Shown here: piece by piece, positions 54,230 to 63,899 of the stretch
How the letters are laid out: each line of letters begins with the position of its first letter
Position numbering within the stretch: the stretch's first letter is position 1
Source: Sphingopyxis jiangsuensis
GTDB lineage: Bacteria > Pseudomonadota > Alphaproteobacteria > Sphingomonadales > Sphingomonadaceae
Direction: 5' to 3'
Assembly: GCF_016734905.1 (NCBI RefSeq)
Contig: NZ_JAERPO010000001.1
Location: forward strand, 372,001 to 436,000
Length of the DNA stretch: 64,000 nt
The notes under the pieces: generated by a model
Databases searched by the model: none
What the model saw: the letters and a program-made list of their open reading frames with translations, nothing else
What the model was told of the DNA's origin: nothing
Position numbers and translations under genes: made by a program

Positions 54230-55081
54230 ATGAGACTCCGCTCGCTCCTCTTCGTCCCGGGCGACCGCCCCGAGCGTTTCGCCAAGGCCGCGGCTTCGGG
54301 CGCCGACGCGATCATCCTCGATCTGGAAGATTCGGTTGCGCTCGCCAACAAGGAGGCCGCGCGCGGCCATGTCGCCGATTATCTTGCGGGCGCGCGCGCG
54401 GTGTTCACGCTCGTTCGCGTCAACCCGCTCGACGGGCATATGACGGCGGCGGACGTCGCCGCCATCGTCGACGCACGCCCCGACGCGATCATGCTCCCGA
54501 AGGCAGAAGGCGCACCGAGCATCGCGCAGCTCGATACCATCCTGCGCAGCGAAGGCAGCGATGCGGCATCGCTTCCGGCAATCCTGCCGATAGCGACCGA
54601 AACCCCCACGGCGGTCTTCACGCTCGGCAGCTACCGCGAGGCAAAGAGCCGCCTCGCTGGCCTCACCTGGGGCGCGGAGGACCTGCCTGCCGCCATCGGT
54701 GCGGCGACGAGCCGTGAGGATGATGGAAATTACACCGACCCTTATCGCGTCGTCCGCGCTCTGACGCTCTTTGCCGCGCACGCGGCGGGCGTGGCCGCCA
54801 TCGACACCGTATTTCCGGCGATCAAGGATGAAGCCGGCCTCGCAACCTATGCCGCCCGCGCGCGCCGCGATGGCTTTACCGGCATGATGGCGATCCACCC
54901 GTCGCAGGTGGCACCGATCAACGCTGCCTTCACCCCCTCTGTCGAAGAGGTCCACCGCGCGCAGGCGATTGTCGACGCCTTTGCCGCAAGCCCCGGCGCG
55001 GGCGTGTTGCAGGTCGACGGAAAGATGGTCGATGCGCCGCATCTCAAGCAGGCGCTTCACATATTGTCGCTTGCCGACTAG
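54230..55081 (+). CDS. CitE-like CoA lyase (HpcH/HpaI family)
   Basis: A 283-residue TIM barrel beginning MRLRSLLFVPGDRPERFAKA. The family motifs are DAIILDLEDSVALANKEAAR, then VRVNPLDG, MLPKAEGAPS, and GLTWGAEDLPAAIGA, with the acidic metal ligands. Related enzymes cleave malyl-CoA or citramalyl-CoA. Its place after mccA and MaoC suggests cleavage of a hydroxylated CoA product, perhaps 3-hydroxy-3-methylglutaryl-CoA, but that activity is unproven for the family. The ATG follows AGGTGAT; an open frame upstream is translated repeat. Confidence 0.85.
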   Translation: MRLRSLLFVPGDRPERFAKAAASGADAIILDLEDSVALANKEAARGHVADYLAGARAVFTLVRVNPLDGHMTAADVAAIVDARPDAIMLPKAEGAPSIAQLDTILRSEGSDAASLPAILPIATETPTAVFTLGSYREAKSRLAGLTWGAEDLPAAIGAATSREDDGNYTDPYRVVRALTLFAAHAAGVAAIDTVFPAIKDEAGLATYAARARRDGFTGMMAIHPSQVAPINAAFTPSVEEVHRAQAIVDAFAASPGAGVLQVDGKMVDAPHLKQALHILSLAD

Positions 55082-55098
55082 GGTTCTGACCCTGGCCG

Positions 55099-56592
55099 CT
55101 AACGCTTGCCGCGAAATGGGCGGTGGCGTTTCGCCCATTTCTTGCCGCGCCGCCAATGCTTGCGAAGTCCGCGCGCGGCAAAGCCTTCGAACATCTGGTC
55201 GGGACTGGCGGGGTCGAGCAGTTCATTCTCCGCAATGAACTCGTCGAGCGGGCCGGGTGCGGTCAGGTCGAGGCGGTCGAGCGTCCGCCCCTTCCCCCGC
55301 AGCGAGTCGACCGTTTCGATGAGCGAGCCACACGCGTCGAAACGCCGCGCAACATCGTCCGGATCGACGCCCAGATGCTCGGCGAGCAGCGATTCGCGCA
55401 GCATCCGGATGGTCGGACCGACATCGCGATTGGCGGCAAGGCCGACGTCGATGGTGACATCGCATTCGCTGTCGAGCGCCATCGAACGGTTGTTGAGGTT
55501 CGCCGACCCCACACGGATCACGCGGTCGTCGATGATCGTCGTCTTGGAATGGACATAGATGGGCTGGCCGCCTGCGGTGCGCGGGACATAGATGCGCAGC
55601 CGGTCGCCGTGGCGCGCTTTCGCGATCTGGCGGACCAGCACGACACGCGCGGCGTCCATCGCCTTTTGCTCGAGCCAGCCGTCGGCAGTCTCGGGCATCA
55701 CCAGGACAAATTCGGGCGCATCGTCTTCGTCGAGGCGTTCGGCGATTGCGGCCGCCATGGTCGCGCAGGTGAAATATTGATTTTCGATATAAACGAAGCG
55801 CTTGGCTGCCGCGATCATGTCGAGATAGAGTTGCTCGATCTCGCGCACCGGCTCGCACCCGTCATATTCGGCGCGCGTGCGCGAAATCGCAACGTCGACG
55901 TTGCGAAAATGCGGATCGAGGTCGTCGGGCCAATTCTCGCCAACGCCGCTCAGATCGCGCAGCGGTTTGCGCGTCGCGCGCTGCCAGCGCTCGTTGCCGA
56001 GTTCGGCGAGCGCTTCGCCGACCTTGCCCGCGAGCATCATCGTCGAATCGTGCCAGGGCATGTAAGTGGCGCCGTCGGGCGCGACGCGGCAGGGCTCGTC
56101 GTCGCGATGTGCGCGCGTGTCCCAGCGACGCGAGCCCACGTCGATCCCGCCGCACACCGCCAGATGGTCGTCGAAAACCGCGACCTTCTGATGATGGCTG
56201 CATCCTACGGGATGCGCGCTGTCGAGCCGGAAGCTGATCGACCGCGTCACTTTCCAGCGCAGCACCATCGCGAGGATGCGCGGGATCGCGAAATGTTTGA
56301 GCGCGCCGAAATTCCATCGCAAAATGTCGATGTCGCGGTCGGGGCGCTCTTTCGCCAGGCGGAGCATGTAATGGCCGAGCGATTCGCCCTTGCCGTCGCT
56401 GCCCGGCAACAGCGAGATGCGCGGGTCGAAATCCCAGCCGATCAACAGCACGCGCTCCTTTGCGCCATCCATCAGGCGGGCAAGCAGCGCGTAATAGTCG
56501 GCGGCATCGACGATCAGGCGGGCCGCGTCGGCGCCTTCTATTCGCCAGCAATTGCGCCCCTCGGCGACGATGGGGGGGACAGTATCGGTCAT
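55099..56592 (-). CDS. Phospholipase D-like protein (PLD superfamily)
   Basis: A 497-residue protein with two HKD catalytic motifs: HHQKVAVFDD near residue 140 and HSKTTIIDDRVIRVGSAN near 355. The region between carries IENQYFTCATMAAAIAERL. Two full motifs in one chain fit phospholipase D or cardiolipin synthase, but no membrane helix is visible, so a soluble PLD is likelier. A basic tail (RKHWRRGKKWAKRHR) may touch membranes or nucleic acid. I took the ATG at 56592; a GTG at 56604 is possible. It converges with the CitE-like gene. Confidence 0.87.
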   Translation of the reverse strand: MTDTVPPIVAEGRNCWRIEGADAARLIVDAADYYALLARLMDGAKERVLLIGWDFDPRISLLPGSDGKGESLGHYMLRLAKERPDRDIDILRWNFGALKHFAIPRILAMVLRWKVTRSISFRLDSAHPVGCSHHQKVAVFDDHLAVCGGIDVGSRRWDTRAHRDDEPCRVAPDGATYMPWHDSTMMLAGKVGEALAELGNERWQRATRKPLRDLSGVGENWPDDLDPHFRNVDVAISRTRAEYDGCEPVREIEQLYLDMIAAAKRFVYIENQYFTCATMAAAIAERLDEDDAPEFVLVMPETADGWLEQKAMDAARVVLVRQIAKARHGDRLRIYVPRTAGGQPIYVHSKTTIIDDRVIRVGSANLNNRSMALDSECDVTIDVGLAANRDVGPTIRMLRESLLAEHLGVDPDDVARRFDACGSLIETVDSLRGKGRTLDRLDLTAPGPLDEFIAENELLDPASPDQMFEGFAARGLRKHWRRGKKWAKRHRPFRGKR

Positions 56593-56637
56593 CGCCGCCG
56601 ACACGCATGGCGGCGGCGATGGTTGCGTGCCGGGCGG

Positions 56638-58437
56638 TCAGGCCGCGTGAAACTGCTCCGGCGTCAGCGCCATCATCGCTTCGCTTCCCGCCTCGATCTT
56701 GCGCCGCAGCGCGCCGGCGTCGGGCATGAAGCGTTCGGCGAAATGGCGCGCGGTGACGAGCTTCGCTTCGAGGAACGCCTTGCTGCCGCGCCCTTCGTCG
56801 AGCGCCGCCTGCGCCGCCGTCGCCATCCGCAACCACATGAGTCCTAAGGAAACGATCCCCATAACATGCATATAATGATACGCACCCGCACCGACATTGT
56901 CGGGGTTGGTCATGCCATTTTGCATGAACCACATGGTTGCCGCCTTGAGTTCGCCATTCGCCTTTTCGAGGCGCGTCGCGAAATCGGCGAGCGGCCCGTC
57001 TTTCGCGTCGGCACATTCGGCGTCAATCGTCGCGAAGAGAAGCTGGACCGCGCGGCCGCCGTTCTGCGCAAGCTTGCGACCGACGAGGTCCATCGCCTGC
57101 ACGCCGTTCGCGCCCTCGTAGATCATCGTGATGCGCGCATCGCGGACATATTGGCTCATGCCATGTTCCTCGATGTAGCCGTGGCCGCCGAACACCTGCT
57201 GCGCGTTGGTCGCGACTTCATAGCCCTTGTCGGTGCCATAGCCCTTGATCACCGGCGTCAGCAGGCTGACGAGGTCGTCGGCCTGCTGCCGCTCCTCCTC
57301 GCTTTCGGCGACGTGCGACAGGTCGACCTGCAGTGCGCCCCAGATGCACAGTGCGCGCAGTCCTTCGACAAAGGCCTTCGAATCCATCAGCATCCGGCGA
57401 ATATCGGGGTGCACGAACAAGGGATCGGCCTTTTCCTGCGGATCCTGGGGGCCGGTGAGCGCACGCCCTTGGCGACGGTCCTGCGCATAGGCGACGGCAT
57501 TCTGGAACGCGATGTCGGCCTGTCCCAACCCCTGGATACCCACGCCCAGGCGCGCCGCGTTCATCATCACGAACATCGCGGCGAGACCCTTATTCTCCTC
57601 GCCCACCATCCAGCCGGTCGCACCGTCGTAATTCATCACGCAGGTCGAGTTGGCGTGGATGCCCATCTTGTGCTCGATCGACCCGCACGACAGGCTGTTG
57701 CGCTCGCCAAGGCTGCCATCGGCGTTGACAAGGAATTTGGGGACGATGAAGAGCGAAATCCCCTTCACGCTGTCGGGCGCGTCGGGGGTCTTTGCGAGCA
57801 CGAGATGGACGATATTCTCGGTCAGGTCATGCTCGCCCGACGAAATGAAGATCTTGGTGCCCGTGACTGCATAGCTGCCGTCGCCGTTCGGCACCGCGCG
57901 CGTTCGGATGAGGCCGAGGTCGGTGCCGCAGTGCGGTTCGGTCAGGTTCATCGTCCCGCCCCATTCACCCGACACCATCTTGGGGACATAGGTTGCCTTC
58001 TGCTCGTCCGAGCCCTTGACGAGAATGGCGGCAATCGCGGCCTGGGTCAGGCCTGGATACATGGCGAACGCCTGGTTGGCGGCCATGCGAAACTCTTCGA
58101 CCGGAAAGCCGACAATGTGCGGGAGGCCTTGTCCGCCAAACTCTTCAGGCTGGGTGAGTAGCGTCCAGCCGGCATCACAATAGGCCTTATACGCTTCCTT
58201 GAAGCCCTCAGGCGTGGTGACCGACCCGTCGTCGTGACGCGTACAGCCCTCCAGATCGCCCGACTGGTTGATCGGGAAAAGCACCTCTTCGCAGAACTTG
58301 CCCGCTTCGGTGAGCACCGCCTCGACCATGTCGGGGGTCGCATTTTGAAAGCCCGGCAGATTGGCATAACGTTCGATGCCGAGGACATCGTTGATCAGGA
58401 AAAGCGTGTCCTGAACGGGGGCGCGATAAACAGGCAT
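56638..58437 (-). CDS. Large acyl-CoA dehydrogenase (DmdC/FadE type)
   Basis: A 599-residue flavoenzyme, about 200 residues longer than short acyl-CoA dehydrogenases. The N-terminal extension includes [20 protein letters not shown], which is typical of the DmdC-like group. FAD motifs are [20 protein letters not shown] and [20 protein letters not shown]. Members oxidise 3-methylmercaptopropionyl-CoA or medium and long fatty acyl-CoA. The substrate cannot be read. The upstream gene is a MerR regulator on the same strand, 67 bases away, so they probably form a unit. Confidence 0.9.
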   Translation of the reverse strand: MPVYRAPVQDTLFLINDVLGIERYANLPGFQNATPDMVEAVLTEAGKFCEEVLFPINQSGDLEGCTRHDDGSVTTPEGFKEAYKAYCDAGWTLLTQPEEFGGQGLPHIVGFPVEEFRMAANQAFAMYPGLTQAAIAAILVKGSDEQKATYVPKMVSGEWGGTMNLTEPHCGTDLGLIRTRAVPNGDGSYAVTGTKIFISSGEHDLTENIVHLVLAKTPDAPDSVKGISLFIVPKFLVNADGSLGERNSLSCGSIEHKMGIHANSTCVMNYDGATGWMVGEENKGLAAMFVMMNAARLGVGIQGLGQADIAFQNAVAYAQDRRQGRALTGPQDPQEKADPLFVHPDIRRMLMDSKAFVEGLRALCIWGALQVDLSHVAESEEERQQADDLVSLLTPVIKGYGTDKGYEVATNAQQVFGGHGYIEEHGMSQYVRDARITMIYEGANGVQAMDLVGRKLAQNGGRAVQLLFATIDAECADAKDGPLADFATRLEKANGELKAATMWFMQNGMTNPDNVGAGAYHYMHVMGIVSLGLMWLRMATAAQAALDEGRGSKAFLEAKLVTARHFAERFMPDAGALRRKIEAGSEAMMALTPEQFHAA

Positions 58438-58504
58438 GCGGATACTTTCTGAAAATCAGCGGTGAGAGAATATAGCTTGCCCGGGGAGGCGGCGAAAGCG
58501 AAGG

Positions 58505-58936
58505 TCAGCGCGCCTTTTGCTTGGCGTCGACTTTTCGGACCGTTTCGATGAATCGCGTCAGCTCATCGACCGCGCTATCGATATCATCGCGCTGACGTTG
58601 CAACAGCGCAATCCGTTCCTGGCACTTTTCAATCGTCACCTGCCGCTGCAATTTGCGGCCGTCCCCGACGTCGTAAAGATCGATCATCTCGCGGATGTCG
58701 GCTAGGCTGAACCCCGTGCGCTTGGCACGCAAAATCCAGGCAAGACGGGCGCGATCGCGCTTCGAATAGATACGCGACAGTCCCTTGCGCGATGGACTGA
58801 TCAGCCCCTCATCTTCGTAGAAACGCAGCGCCCGCGCCGTCACACCGAATTCGGTCGACAGATCGGTAATACTATATTGTTCGCGGCCCAGATGATCGGG
58901 CGTATCGATATGCGCGTGGCCGTAGGTGTCGGTCAT
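58505..58936 (-). CDS. MerR-family transcriptional regulator (LiuR-like)
   Basis: A 143-residue regulator with an N-terminal MerR HTH (QYSITDLSTEFGVTARALRF, then YEDEGLISPSRKGLSRIYSK) and a coiled-coil C-terminus (about 95-135). It has no cysteine cluster for metal sensing, so it belongs to the metabolite-responsive branch. LiuR regulators of leucine and acyclic terpene operons look like this. It probably controls the adjacent acyl-CoA dehydrogenase gene and perhaps the ivd-mcc block (inference). The start ATG is at 58934-58936. Confidence 0.88.
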   Translation of the reverse strand: MTDTYGHAHIDTPDHLGREQYSITDLSTEFGVTARALRFYEDEGLISPSRKGLSRIYSKRDRARLAWILRAKRTGFSLADIREMIDLYDVGDGRKLQRQVTIEKCQERIALLQRQRDDIDSAVDELTRFIETVRKVDAKQKAR

Positions 58937-59000
58937 GCGCGAAGACTAGTTTCCGTTGACGTGAACGTCAAGGCCGCGCAGCGGGCCAGAAACCACCGCT

Positions 59001-59528
59001 TCAATCACGGCAGGGCGTGCCCATATTGCCCCGGTTATCGGGTATCTGCAAGCGTCGGGCATCGTCCGCCGACCAGCTTGCGCGCGGAAGGCGCAATCCG
59101 CGGAGCGAAATGCGGTCGGAGCACAGTTTTTCGCATTGTTCGGGAAAGGTTCCGGGCAGGCGCAACTCGTCACCCTCCTCGTAAACGACGAGTTCACAAC
59201 CGTCGTGCCCTGAAAATGCAAGGCGCCAACTGTCGCCCTCGCGCCCTATCCCGCCGGAAGCGCTGCACGTCAGTTCGGTACCGAAGGATGCCGAGAGCAC
59301 GAAACGCCATTCATCTTGTCCATCGGGAACAATGCACATCACGTCGCGACCCAGATCGTGGCGTCGCTCGAGTACGCCCGACGGGTCTGCCGACGGGTTA
59401 TGGACGAGTCCGCGTTCTCGCGCTGCTATTTCGAGCGGGTTCTCGAGATCGACCGCTCCGCCGCTATTCGGATGACGATCACATGCCGCCAGCAGCGCGA
59501 CCGTGCACAGCAACGCCAACCTAGCCAT
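59001..59528 (-). CDS. Lipoprotein of unknown function
   Basis: A 175-residue lipoprotein with signal MARLALLCTVALLAAC (Cys16). The mature part has several Cys residues (near 64, 86, 109, 130 and 134) that may form disulfides. It shows no family I recognise. It follows hisI by 2 bases, so it is cotranscribed with a histidine-pathway gene without any obvious link. The unusual segment RHDLGRDVMCIVPDGQDEWR is consistent with a folded domain. Confidence 0.68.
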   Translation of the reverse strand: MARLALLCTVALLAACDRHPNSGGAVDLENPLEIAARERGLVHNPSADPSGVLERRHDLGRDVMCIVPDGQDEWRFVLSASFGTELTCSASGGIGREGDSWRLAFSGHDGCELVVYEEGDELRLPGTFPEQCEKLCSDRISLRGLRLPRASWSADDARRLQIPDNRGNMGTPCRD

Positions 59529-59530
59529 TG

Positions 59531-59893
59531 TTACAAGAACACCAATCGGCCGTCAGGCTCTATCCTGCGGTAAAAGCAGCTTTTTCGTCCGGTATGACAG
59601 GCCGGCCCCGATGGCTCGACGCGCAGCAGCAACGCATCCTGATCGCAGTCGACGCGAAGGTCGACGACCGTCAGCACATTTCCCGAGGTCTCGCCTTTTT
59701 GCCAAAGGCGGCCGCGCGAGCGCGACCAGAAATGCGCCAATCCGGTCGCCTGCGTCTTTGCAATCGCCGCGTCATTCATATGTGCCACCATCAATATGTC
59801 GCCGGAGGCGGCATCGACGACAATCGCGGTTACCAGACCCGCTGCGTCAAAACGCGGGTCAAAACGGGCGGATTCGTCACGGGCCTGATCCAT
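59531..59893 (-). CDS. hisI: Phosphoribosyl-AMP cyclohydrolase
   Basis: A 120-residue enzyme that opens the purine ring of phosphoribosyl-AMP, the third step of histidine synthesis. The metal-binding region is [17 protein letters not shown], and [18 protein letters not shown] and [14 protein letters not shown] are family hallmarks. Length is normal for the stand-alone form; the HisE pyrophosphatase part is absent, as in many alphaproteobacteria. The ATG at 59893 opens the conserved protein. Other his genes are not near. It is divergent from purF. Confidence 0.92.
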   Translation of the reverse strand: MDQARDESARFDPRFDAAGLVTAIVVDAASGDILMVAHMNDAAIAKTQATGLAHFWSRSRGRLWQKGETSGNVLTVVDLRVDCDQDALLLRVEPSGPACHTGRKSCFYRRIEPDGRLVFL

Positions 59894-60035
59894 GAATTCG
59901 GCTTTAGGGCAGGAAAACTGTCGCTGCCAAGCCAAGACTGGTCGCTGTCATCAAAGAGTCCAAATTGGGGGGGCGACATTTGCGATTGCGGCCCCTATAT
60001 GCGCGGCAGTCCCAGCCCCCTGCCCCCGGAACGAA

Positions 60036-61493
60036 ATGCTGACGACCCATCCTTTTGACGACGACAAGCTCCGCGAGGAGTGCGGCGTCTTTGGTATTCA
60101 CGGCGCCGAAAGCGCGGCCGCGGTCGTGGCGTTGGGGCTCCATGCCCTCCAGCACCGTGGTCAGGAAGCCGCCGGCATCACGGCCTTCGACGGCAAGGAA
60201 TTTCATACCCATCGCGCGATGGGCCACGTCGCGGGCAATTTCGACCGCGACGATATCATGCGCCAACTCGCGGGCAGCTCGGCGATCGGCCATGTACGCT
60301 ATTCGACGACCGGCGAGACGGCGCTTCGCAACGTACAACCGCTGTTTGCCGACCTCGCTACCGGCGGCTTCGCGGTCGCGCATAACGGCAACATCTCCAA
60401 CGCCACGGCGCTGCGCAAGATATTGGTTCGCCGTGGATCCATCTTCCAATCGACGAGCGACACCGAAGTCATCATCCACCTCGTCGCCACCTCCAATTAC
60501 CGCACCCTGCTCGACCGGTTCATCGACGCGCTGAAGCAGGTCGAGGGGGCCTATTCGCTGATCTGCTTGACCGCAGAAGGCATGATCGGCTGCCGCGACC
60601 CGCTCGGCATCCGCCCGTTGGTCATCGGCAAGCTCGGCAACGCGCATATTCTGGCGTCAGAAACGGTGGCGCTCGATGTTGTCGGCGCCGAGTTCGTCCG
60701 CTCGGTTGAGCCGGGCGAGCTCGTCATCATCCGCGAGGGCGAACTCACGTCGCACCATCCCTTTGCCGAGCGCCCCGCGCGTCCGTGCATCTTCGAATAT
60801 GTCTATTTCTCGCGCCCCGATTCGATAGTCGACGGGACGAGCGTCTATTCGGTGCGCAAGGCGATCGGCGCGGAACTGGCACGCGAGAATCCGGTCGAGG
60901 CCGATCTGGTCATCCCGGTCCCCGATTCGGGGACGCCCGCGGCGATCGGCTATGCCCAGGAATCGGGGATTCCGTTCGAACTCGGCATTATTCGCTCGCA
61001 CTATGTCGGCCGCACCTTCATCCAGCCGGGCGACAAGGTTCGCCACCTTGGCGTCAAGCTCAAGCACAATGCCAACCGCGCGCTGATTGCGGGCAAGCGC
61101 ATCGTCCTCATCGACGATTCGATCGTTCGCGGCACGACCAGCCTGAAAATCGTCCAGATGATGCGCGATGCCGGGGCGGCCGAGGTGCATATGCGCATCG
61201 CTAGCCCGCCGACGTCGCACAGCTGCTTCTATGGTGTCGACACACCCGAACGCGCGAAGCTGCTCGCCGCGCAGATGACGGTGGGACAGATGGCGAACTT
61301 CATTAATGCCGACAGCCTGTCGTTCTTGACGATCGACGGGCTATATCGCGCGCTCGGTGAAGCAAGGCGCGCCGACGATTGCCCGCAATATTGCGACGCC
61401 TGTTTCACGGGCGATTATCCGACGACGCTGACCGACTTTGACGAAAACAGTCTCGAGGATCAGTTTTCGCTTCTTGCCGAGCGGGTTGTCTGA
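60036..61493 (+). CDS. purF: Amidophosphoribosyltransferase
   Basis: A 485-residue enzyme for the first step of purine synthesis. After a short propeptide the catalytic Cys16 (in REECGVFGIHG) becomes the mature N-terminus. Glutaminase parts are in HNGNISNATALR. The PRPP loop reads VLIDDSIVRGTTSLKI. Cysteines in PCIFEYVYFSRPDS, HSCFYGVD and YCDACFTGDYP match the four ligands of the iron-sulfur (Bacillus) type, so a [4Fe-4S] cluster is likely. The ATG at 60036 gives the standard N-terminus; a longer frame has no support. Confidence 0.95.
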   Translation: MLTTHPFDDDKLREECGVFGIHGAESAAAVVALGLHALQHRGQEAAGITAFDGKEFHTHRAMGHVAGNFDRDDIMRQLAGSSAIGHVRYSTTGETALRNVQPLFADLATGGFAVAHNGNISNATALRKILVRRGSIFQSTSDTEVIIHLVATSNYRTLLDRFIDALKQVEGAYSLICLTAEGMIGCRDPLGIRPLVIGKLGNAHILASETVALDVVGAEFVRSVEPGELVIIREGELTSHHPFAERPARPCIFEYVYFSRPDSIVDGTSVYSVRKAIGAELARENPVEADLVIPVPDSGTPAAIGYAQESGIPFELGIIRSHYVGRTFIQPGDKVRHLGVKLKHNANRALIAGKRIVLIDDSIVRGTTSLKIVQMMRDAGAAEVHMRIASPPTSHSCFYGVDTPERAKLLAAQMTVGQMANFINADSLSFLTIDGLYRALGEARRADDCPQYCDACFTGDYPTTLTDFDENSLEDQFSLLAERVV

Positions 61494-61497
61494 CGAA

Positions 61498-62232
61498 ATG
61501 ACCACGAAAACCGAAGAATTGGGCGGGCAGGTTGCGCTCGTCACCGGGGCGAGCCGCGGTATTGGCGAGGCCATCGCCTATTCACTCGCGACGCGCGGCG
61601 CCCACGTCGTCATCACGGCGCGCACGGCTGGCGGGCTCGAGGCGCTGGAGGATCGCATCCACGATGCTGGCGGCAGCGCGACGATCGCGCCGCTCGATCT
61701 GACCGACGGCGACAGCATTGCGCGCCTTGCGAGCGCGATGGCCGAACGCTGGAACAAGCTCGACATGCTCGTGCTCAATGCCGCGATGCTCGGAACGCTG
61801 ACGCCGGTGGCCGCGATCGACGGCAAGGAATTCAATCGCCTCCTGACGCTCAACCTGATCGCGCAACAAGCGCTGATCGCCAATTTCGATCCACTGCTCC
61901 GCCGCGCTTCGAACGGCCGTCTTGTTGCCCTGTCGAGCAGCGTTGCGCGCAGCCCGCGGGCCTATTGGGGTGCCTATGCGGCGTCGAAGGCGGCGTTCGA
62001 GGCGCTTGTCACCAGCTACGGCGCAGAAATGCAGAATATTTCGGGCGTTCGCACCGCGATCCTCAACCCCGGCGCGACACGCACGCAAATGCGCGCTCGC
62101 GCCTATCCCGGCGAAGATCCGCAAAGCATAAAGGAACCGTCAGCGGTCGGCGAGTTTGTCGCCCGCATGATGGCCGAGGGCTTCGACAGCACGGCATTCC
62201 ACGAATTGCCCAAAGTCATGGCCGACGCTTAA
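61498..62232 (+). CDS. Short-chain dehydrogenase/reductase
   Basis: A 244-residue SDR. The cofactor motif is VTGASRGIGEAIAYSLATRG, the NNAG-equivalent LVLNAAMLGTL, the active serine in ALSSSVARS, and YAASKAAFEALV carries Tyr and Lys. The layout is close to YciK-like or FabG-like enzymes. It starts 4 bases after purF, so it is in the same operon, with no evident purine role. Substrate unknown. Confidence 0.88.
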   Translation: MTTKTEELGGQVALVTGASRGIGEAIAYSLATRGAHVVITARTAGGLEALEDRIHDAGGSATIAPLDLTDGDSIARLASAMAERWNKLDMLVLNAAMLGTLTPVAAIDGKEFNRLLTLNLIAQQALIANFDPLLRRASNGRLVALSSSVARSPRAYWGAYAASKAAFEALVTSYGAEMQNISGVRTAILNPGATRTQMRARAYPGEDPQSIKEPSAVGEFVARMMAEGFDSTAFHELPKVMADA

Positions 62233-62292
62233 CGCACTTTTTGCGTTCCAGTGGCACAAGGGCTGCGGTTTGGAACATCAGGGGTTCGCACA

Positions 62293-62685
62293 ATGAATTC
62301 GACCGTGCGCGGCATTGCCGGGACGATGGCCGGCATATTGGTTGCCTTCGCGCTTCTCTGGATTGCGCAATATGCCGGGAGCGCGCTGTCGCCCGATGTC
62401 TATGATCCGTCGACGGGCGAAGTTTTGATCCCCATCGGTTCGACAATCGCGCTCTTCATCGGCTGGTTTGTCGGCACCTTCGCGGGAAGCTGGCTCGCGA
62501 TGCGCGTGTCGGGCAATTCAGGCGCCGGCTGGGTCGTCGCGGGCGCGATACTCGGGGCGAGCCTCTACCGCGCCGTGACGCTGGCAGACCAGTGGTGGGT
62601 CATGGCGATCGGCATCGTCATTCCGCTGGCCGCAGCATGGGCCGCGCAGCGCGCATCGGCGCTGGCGCCTGTCCATCCTGCGTGA
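62293..62685 (+). CDS. Membrane protein of unknown function
   Basis: A 130-residue protein with four hydrophobic helices (about residues 7-29, 48-70, 77-97 and 101-121). Its first helix reads IAGTMAGILVAFALLWIAQY. It has no motif I recognise. It follows the SDR gene by 60 bases on the same strand and converges with the serine hydrolase gene after 12 bases. The pattern is a polytopic inner-membrane protein; no function can be assigned. Confidence 0.65.
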   Translation: MNSTVRGIAGTMAGILVAFALLWIAQYAGSALSPDVYDPSTGEVLIPIGSTIALFIGWFVGTFAGSWLAMRVSGNSGAGWVVAGAILGASLYRAVTLADQWWVMAIGIVIPLAAAWAAQRASALAPVHPA

Positions 62686-62697
62686 GAGTGCTGCCCG

Positions 62698-63873
62698 CTA
62701 AGGCGCGGATTCGCGGTCGATAGCGGCCTGCACCGTCTTGTAAAATGTCTCGCGCGCAGTTCCTACGCCTTCCGGGTCGGTCGCAGTCGGCCAATTCCCG
62801 TTCGAAGCGATCACCAACTTCCGCGCCGGGTCGATGAAAATCCCCTGCCCGAAAATGCCCTGGGCAGCGAAACTTCCGTCGTCGTTGGTCCACCACTGAT
62901 AGCCATAGCCGCGGCCCGGCACGTCGATGTCCGCCCGCTTGGTCGTCGCCGAAGCCAGCCAGTCGTCAGGGAGAATTTTTTCGCCACCCGCGATGCCTCC
63001 GTTCAAGATGAACTGGCCGAAACGCGCATAGTCGCGCAAACTTGCCGACATGCAGCAGCCGCTGATCTCGTGCCCCGTCGCACCGAGCATCCAGACGCCG
63101 TCCTGCTCCATCCCGAACGGCTTCCAGACCTTTTCGGAGAGATAGTCGGACAGCGTCTTACCCGTCGCACTCGACACGAGCACACCGATCAAATTGGTCT
63201 CGCCGGTCTTGTAAACCCACTTTGATCCTGCCGGAGCTTCGCGGGGCAACGTCTTCATATAGCTGACCGTTATGTCCTCGCCGGGGACGGGCTTCTGAAG
63301 GCTGAAGCGCGCGACGTCCGAATTGGGATCGGTATAATCCTCATTCCATTTGACCCCCGACGTCATCGTCAGCAGCTGGCGAACGCTGACGTCGTCATAG
63401 GCCGAGCCGGCAAGGTCCGGGATATAGACCGTGACCTTGTCGTCGAGGCTCCTGATATAGCCGTCCTTGACGGCGGCACCGACGAGCGTGGAGGTAAAGC
63501 TCTTCGCGACCGAAAAGCTGGTCCAGCGCCCGCCTGCATCATAGCCGAGCGCGTATTTCTCCAAGCGAACCTTGCCGTCCTGCACGATGATCAACCCGGC
63601 ATTGCGCTGCGCGGCCATATGCGCATCGACGTCGAGACCGATGTCAAGCGGCTCACCTTCCGGCAACGGATAGACCGGTCCACCGGCAGCGATTCGGTTC
63701 ACCACTACCTTCGGGACGGTCTCCATGGTCCGAAAGGCTGCATCGCGTTGGTCTTGGCTCCAGAAAAGCACGTTCAGATCCTCCGGAAATTGGTTGCTCG
63801 TCTGGGCGGATGCGGAGCAAACGCCCGCCATCGCAGCGGCCCCCATGAACGCCGCAGCCATATATCGTCGCAT
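62698..63873 (-). CDS. Serine hydrolase, beta-lactamase class C/EstB type
   Basis: A 391-residue protein with a signal peptide (MRRYMAAAFMGAAAMAGVCS, cleavage near ASAQ). The SxxK motif is SVAKS in WTSFSVAKSFTS, and the second motif Tyr is in YKTGETNLIGV. GYQWWTNDDGSF lies near the third region. This fits esterases and beta-lactamase-like hydrolases more than true AmpC enzymes. It is presumably periplasmic. The ATG at 63871-63873 has a GGGGAGG upstream at a slightly long distance. It follows a partial cyclopropane-synthase gene by 26 bases. Confidence 0.85.
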   Translation of the reverse strand: MRRYMAAAFMGAAAMAGVCSASAQTSNQFPEDLNVLFWSQDQRDAAFRTMETVPKVVVNRIAAGGPVYPLPEGEPLDIGLDVDAHMAAQRNAGLIIVQDGKVRLEKYALGYDAGGRWTSFSVAKSFTSTLVGAAVKDGYIRSLDDKVTVYIPDLAGSAYDDVSVRQLLTMTSGVKWNEDYTDPNSDVARFSLQKPVPGEDITVSYMKTLPREAPAGSKWVYKTGETNLIGVLVSSATGKTLSDYLSEKVWKPFGMEQDGVWMLGATGHEISGCCMSASLRDYARFGQFILNGGIAGGEKILPDDWLASATTKRADIDVPGRGYGYQWWTNDDGSFAAQGIFGQGIFIDPARKLVIASNGNWPTATDPEGVGTARETFYKTVQAAIDRESAP

Positions 63874-63899
63874 AACCAGAACGGCCTCCCCTCGATTGT

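Noticed and set aside
59892-60035. A 48-residue N-terminal extension of PurF
   Set aside because: The extension has no family features, and the catalytic cysteine must be close to the N-terminus after processing, which the ATG at 60036 provides.
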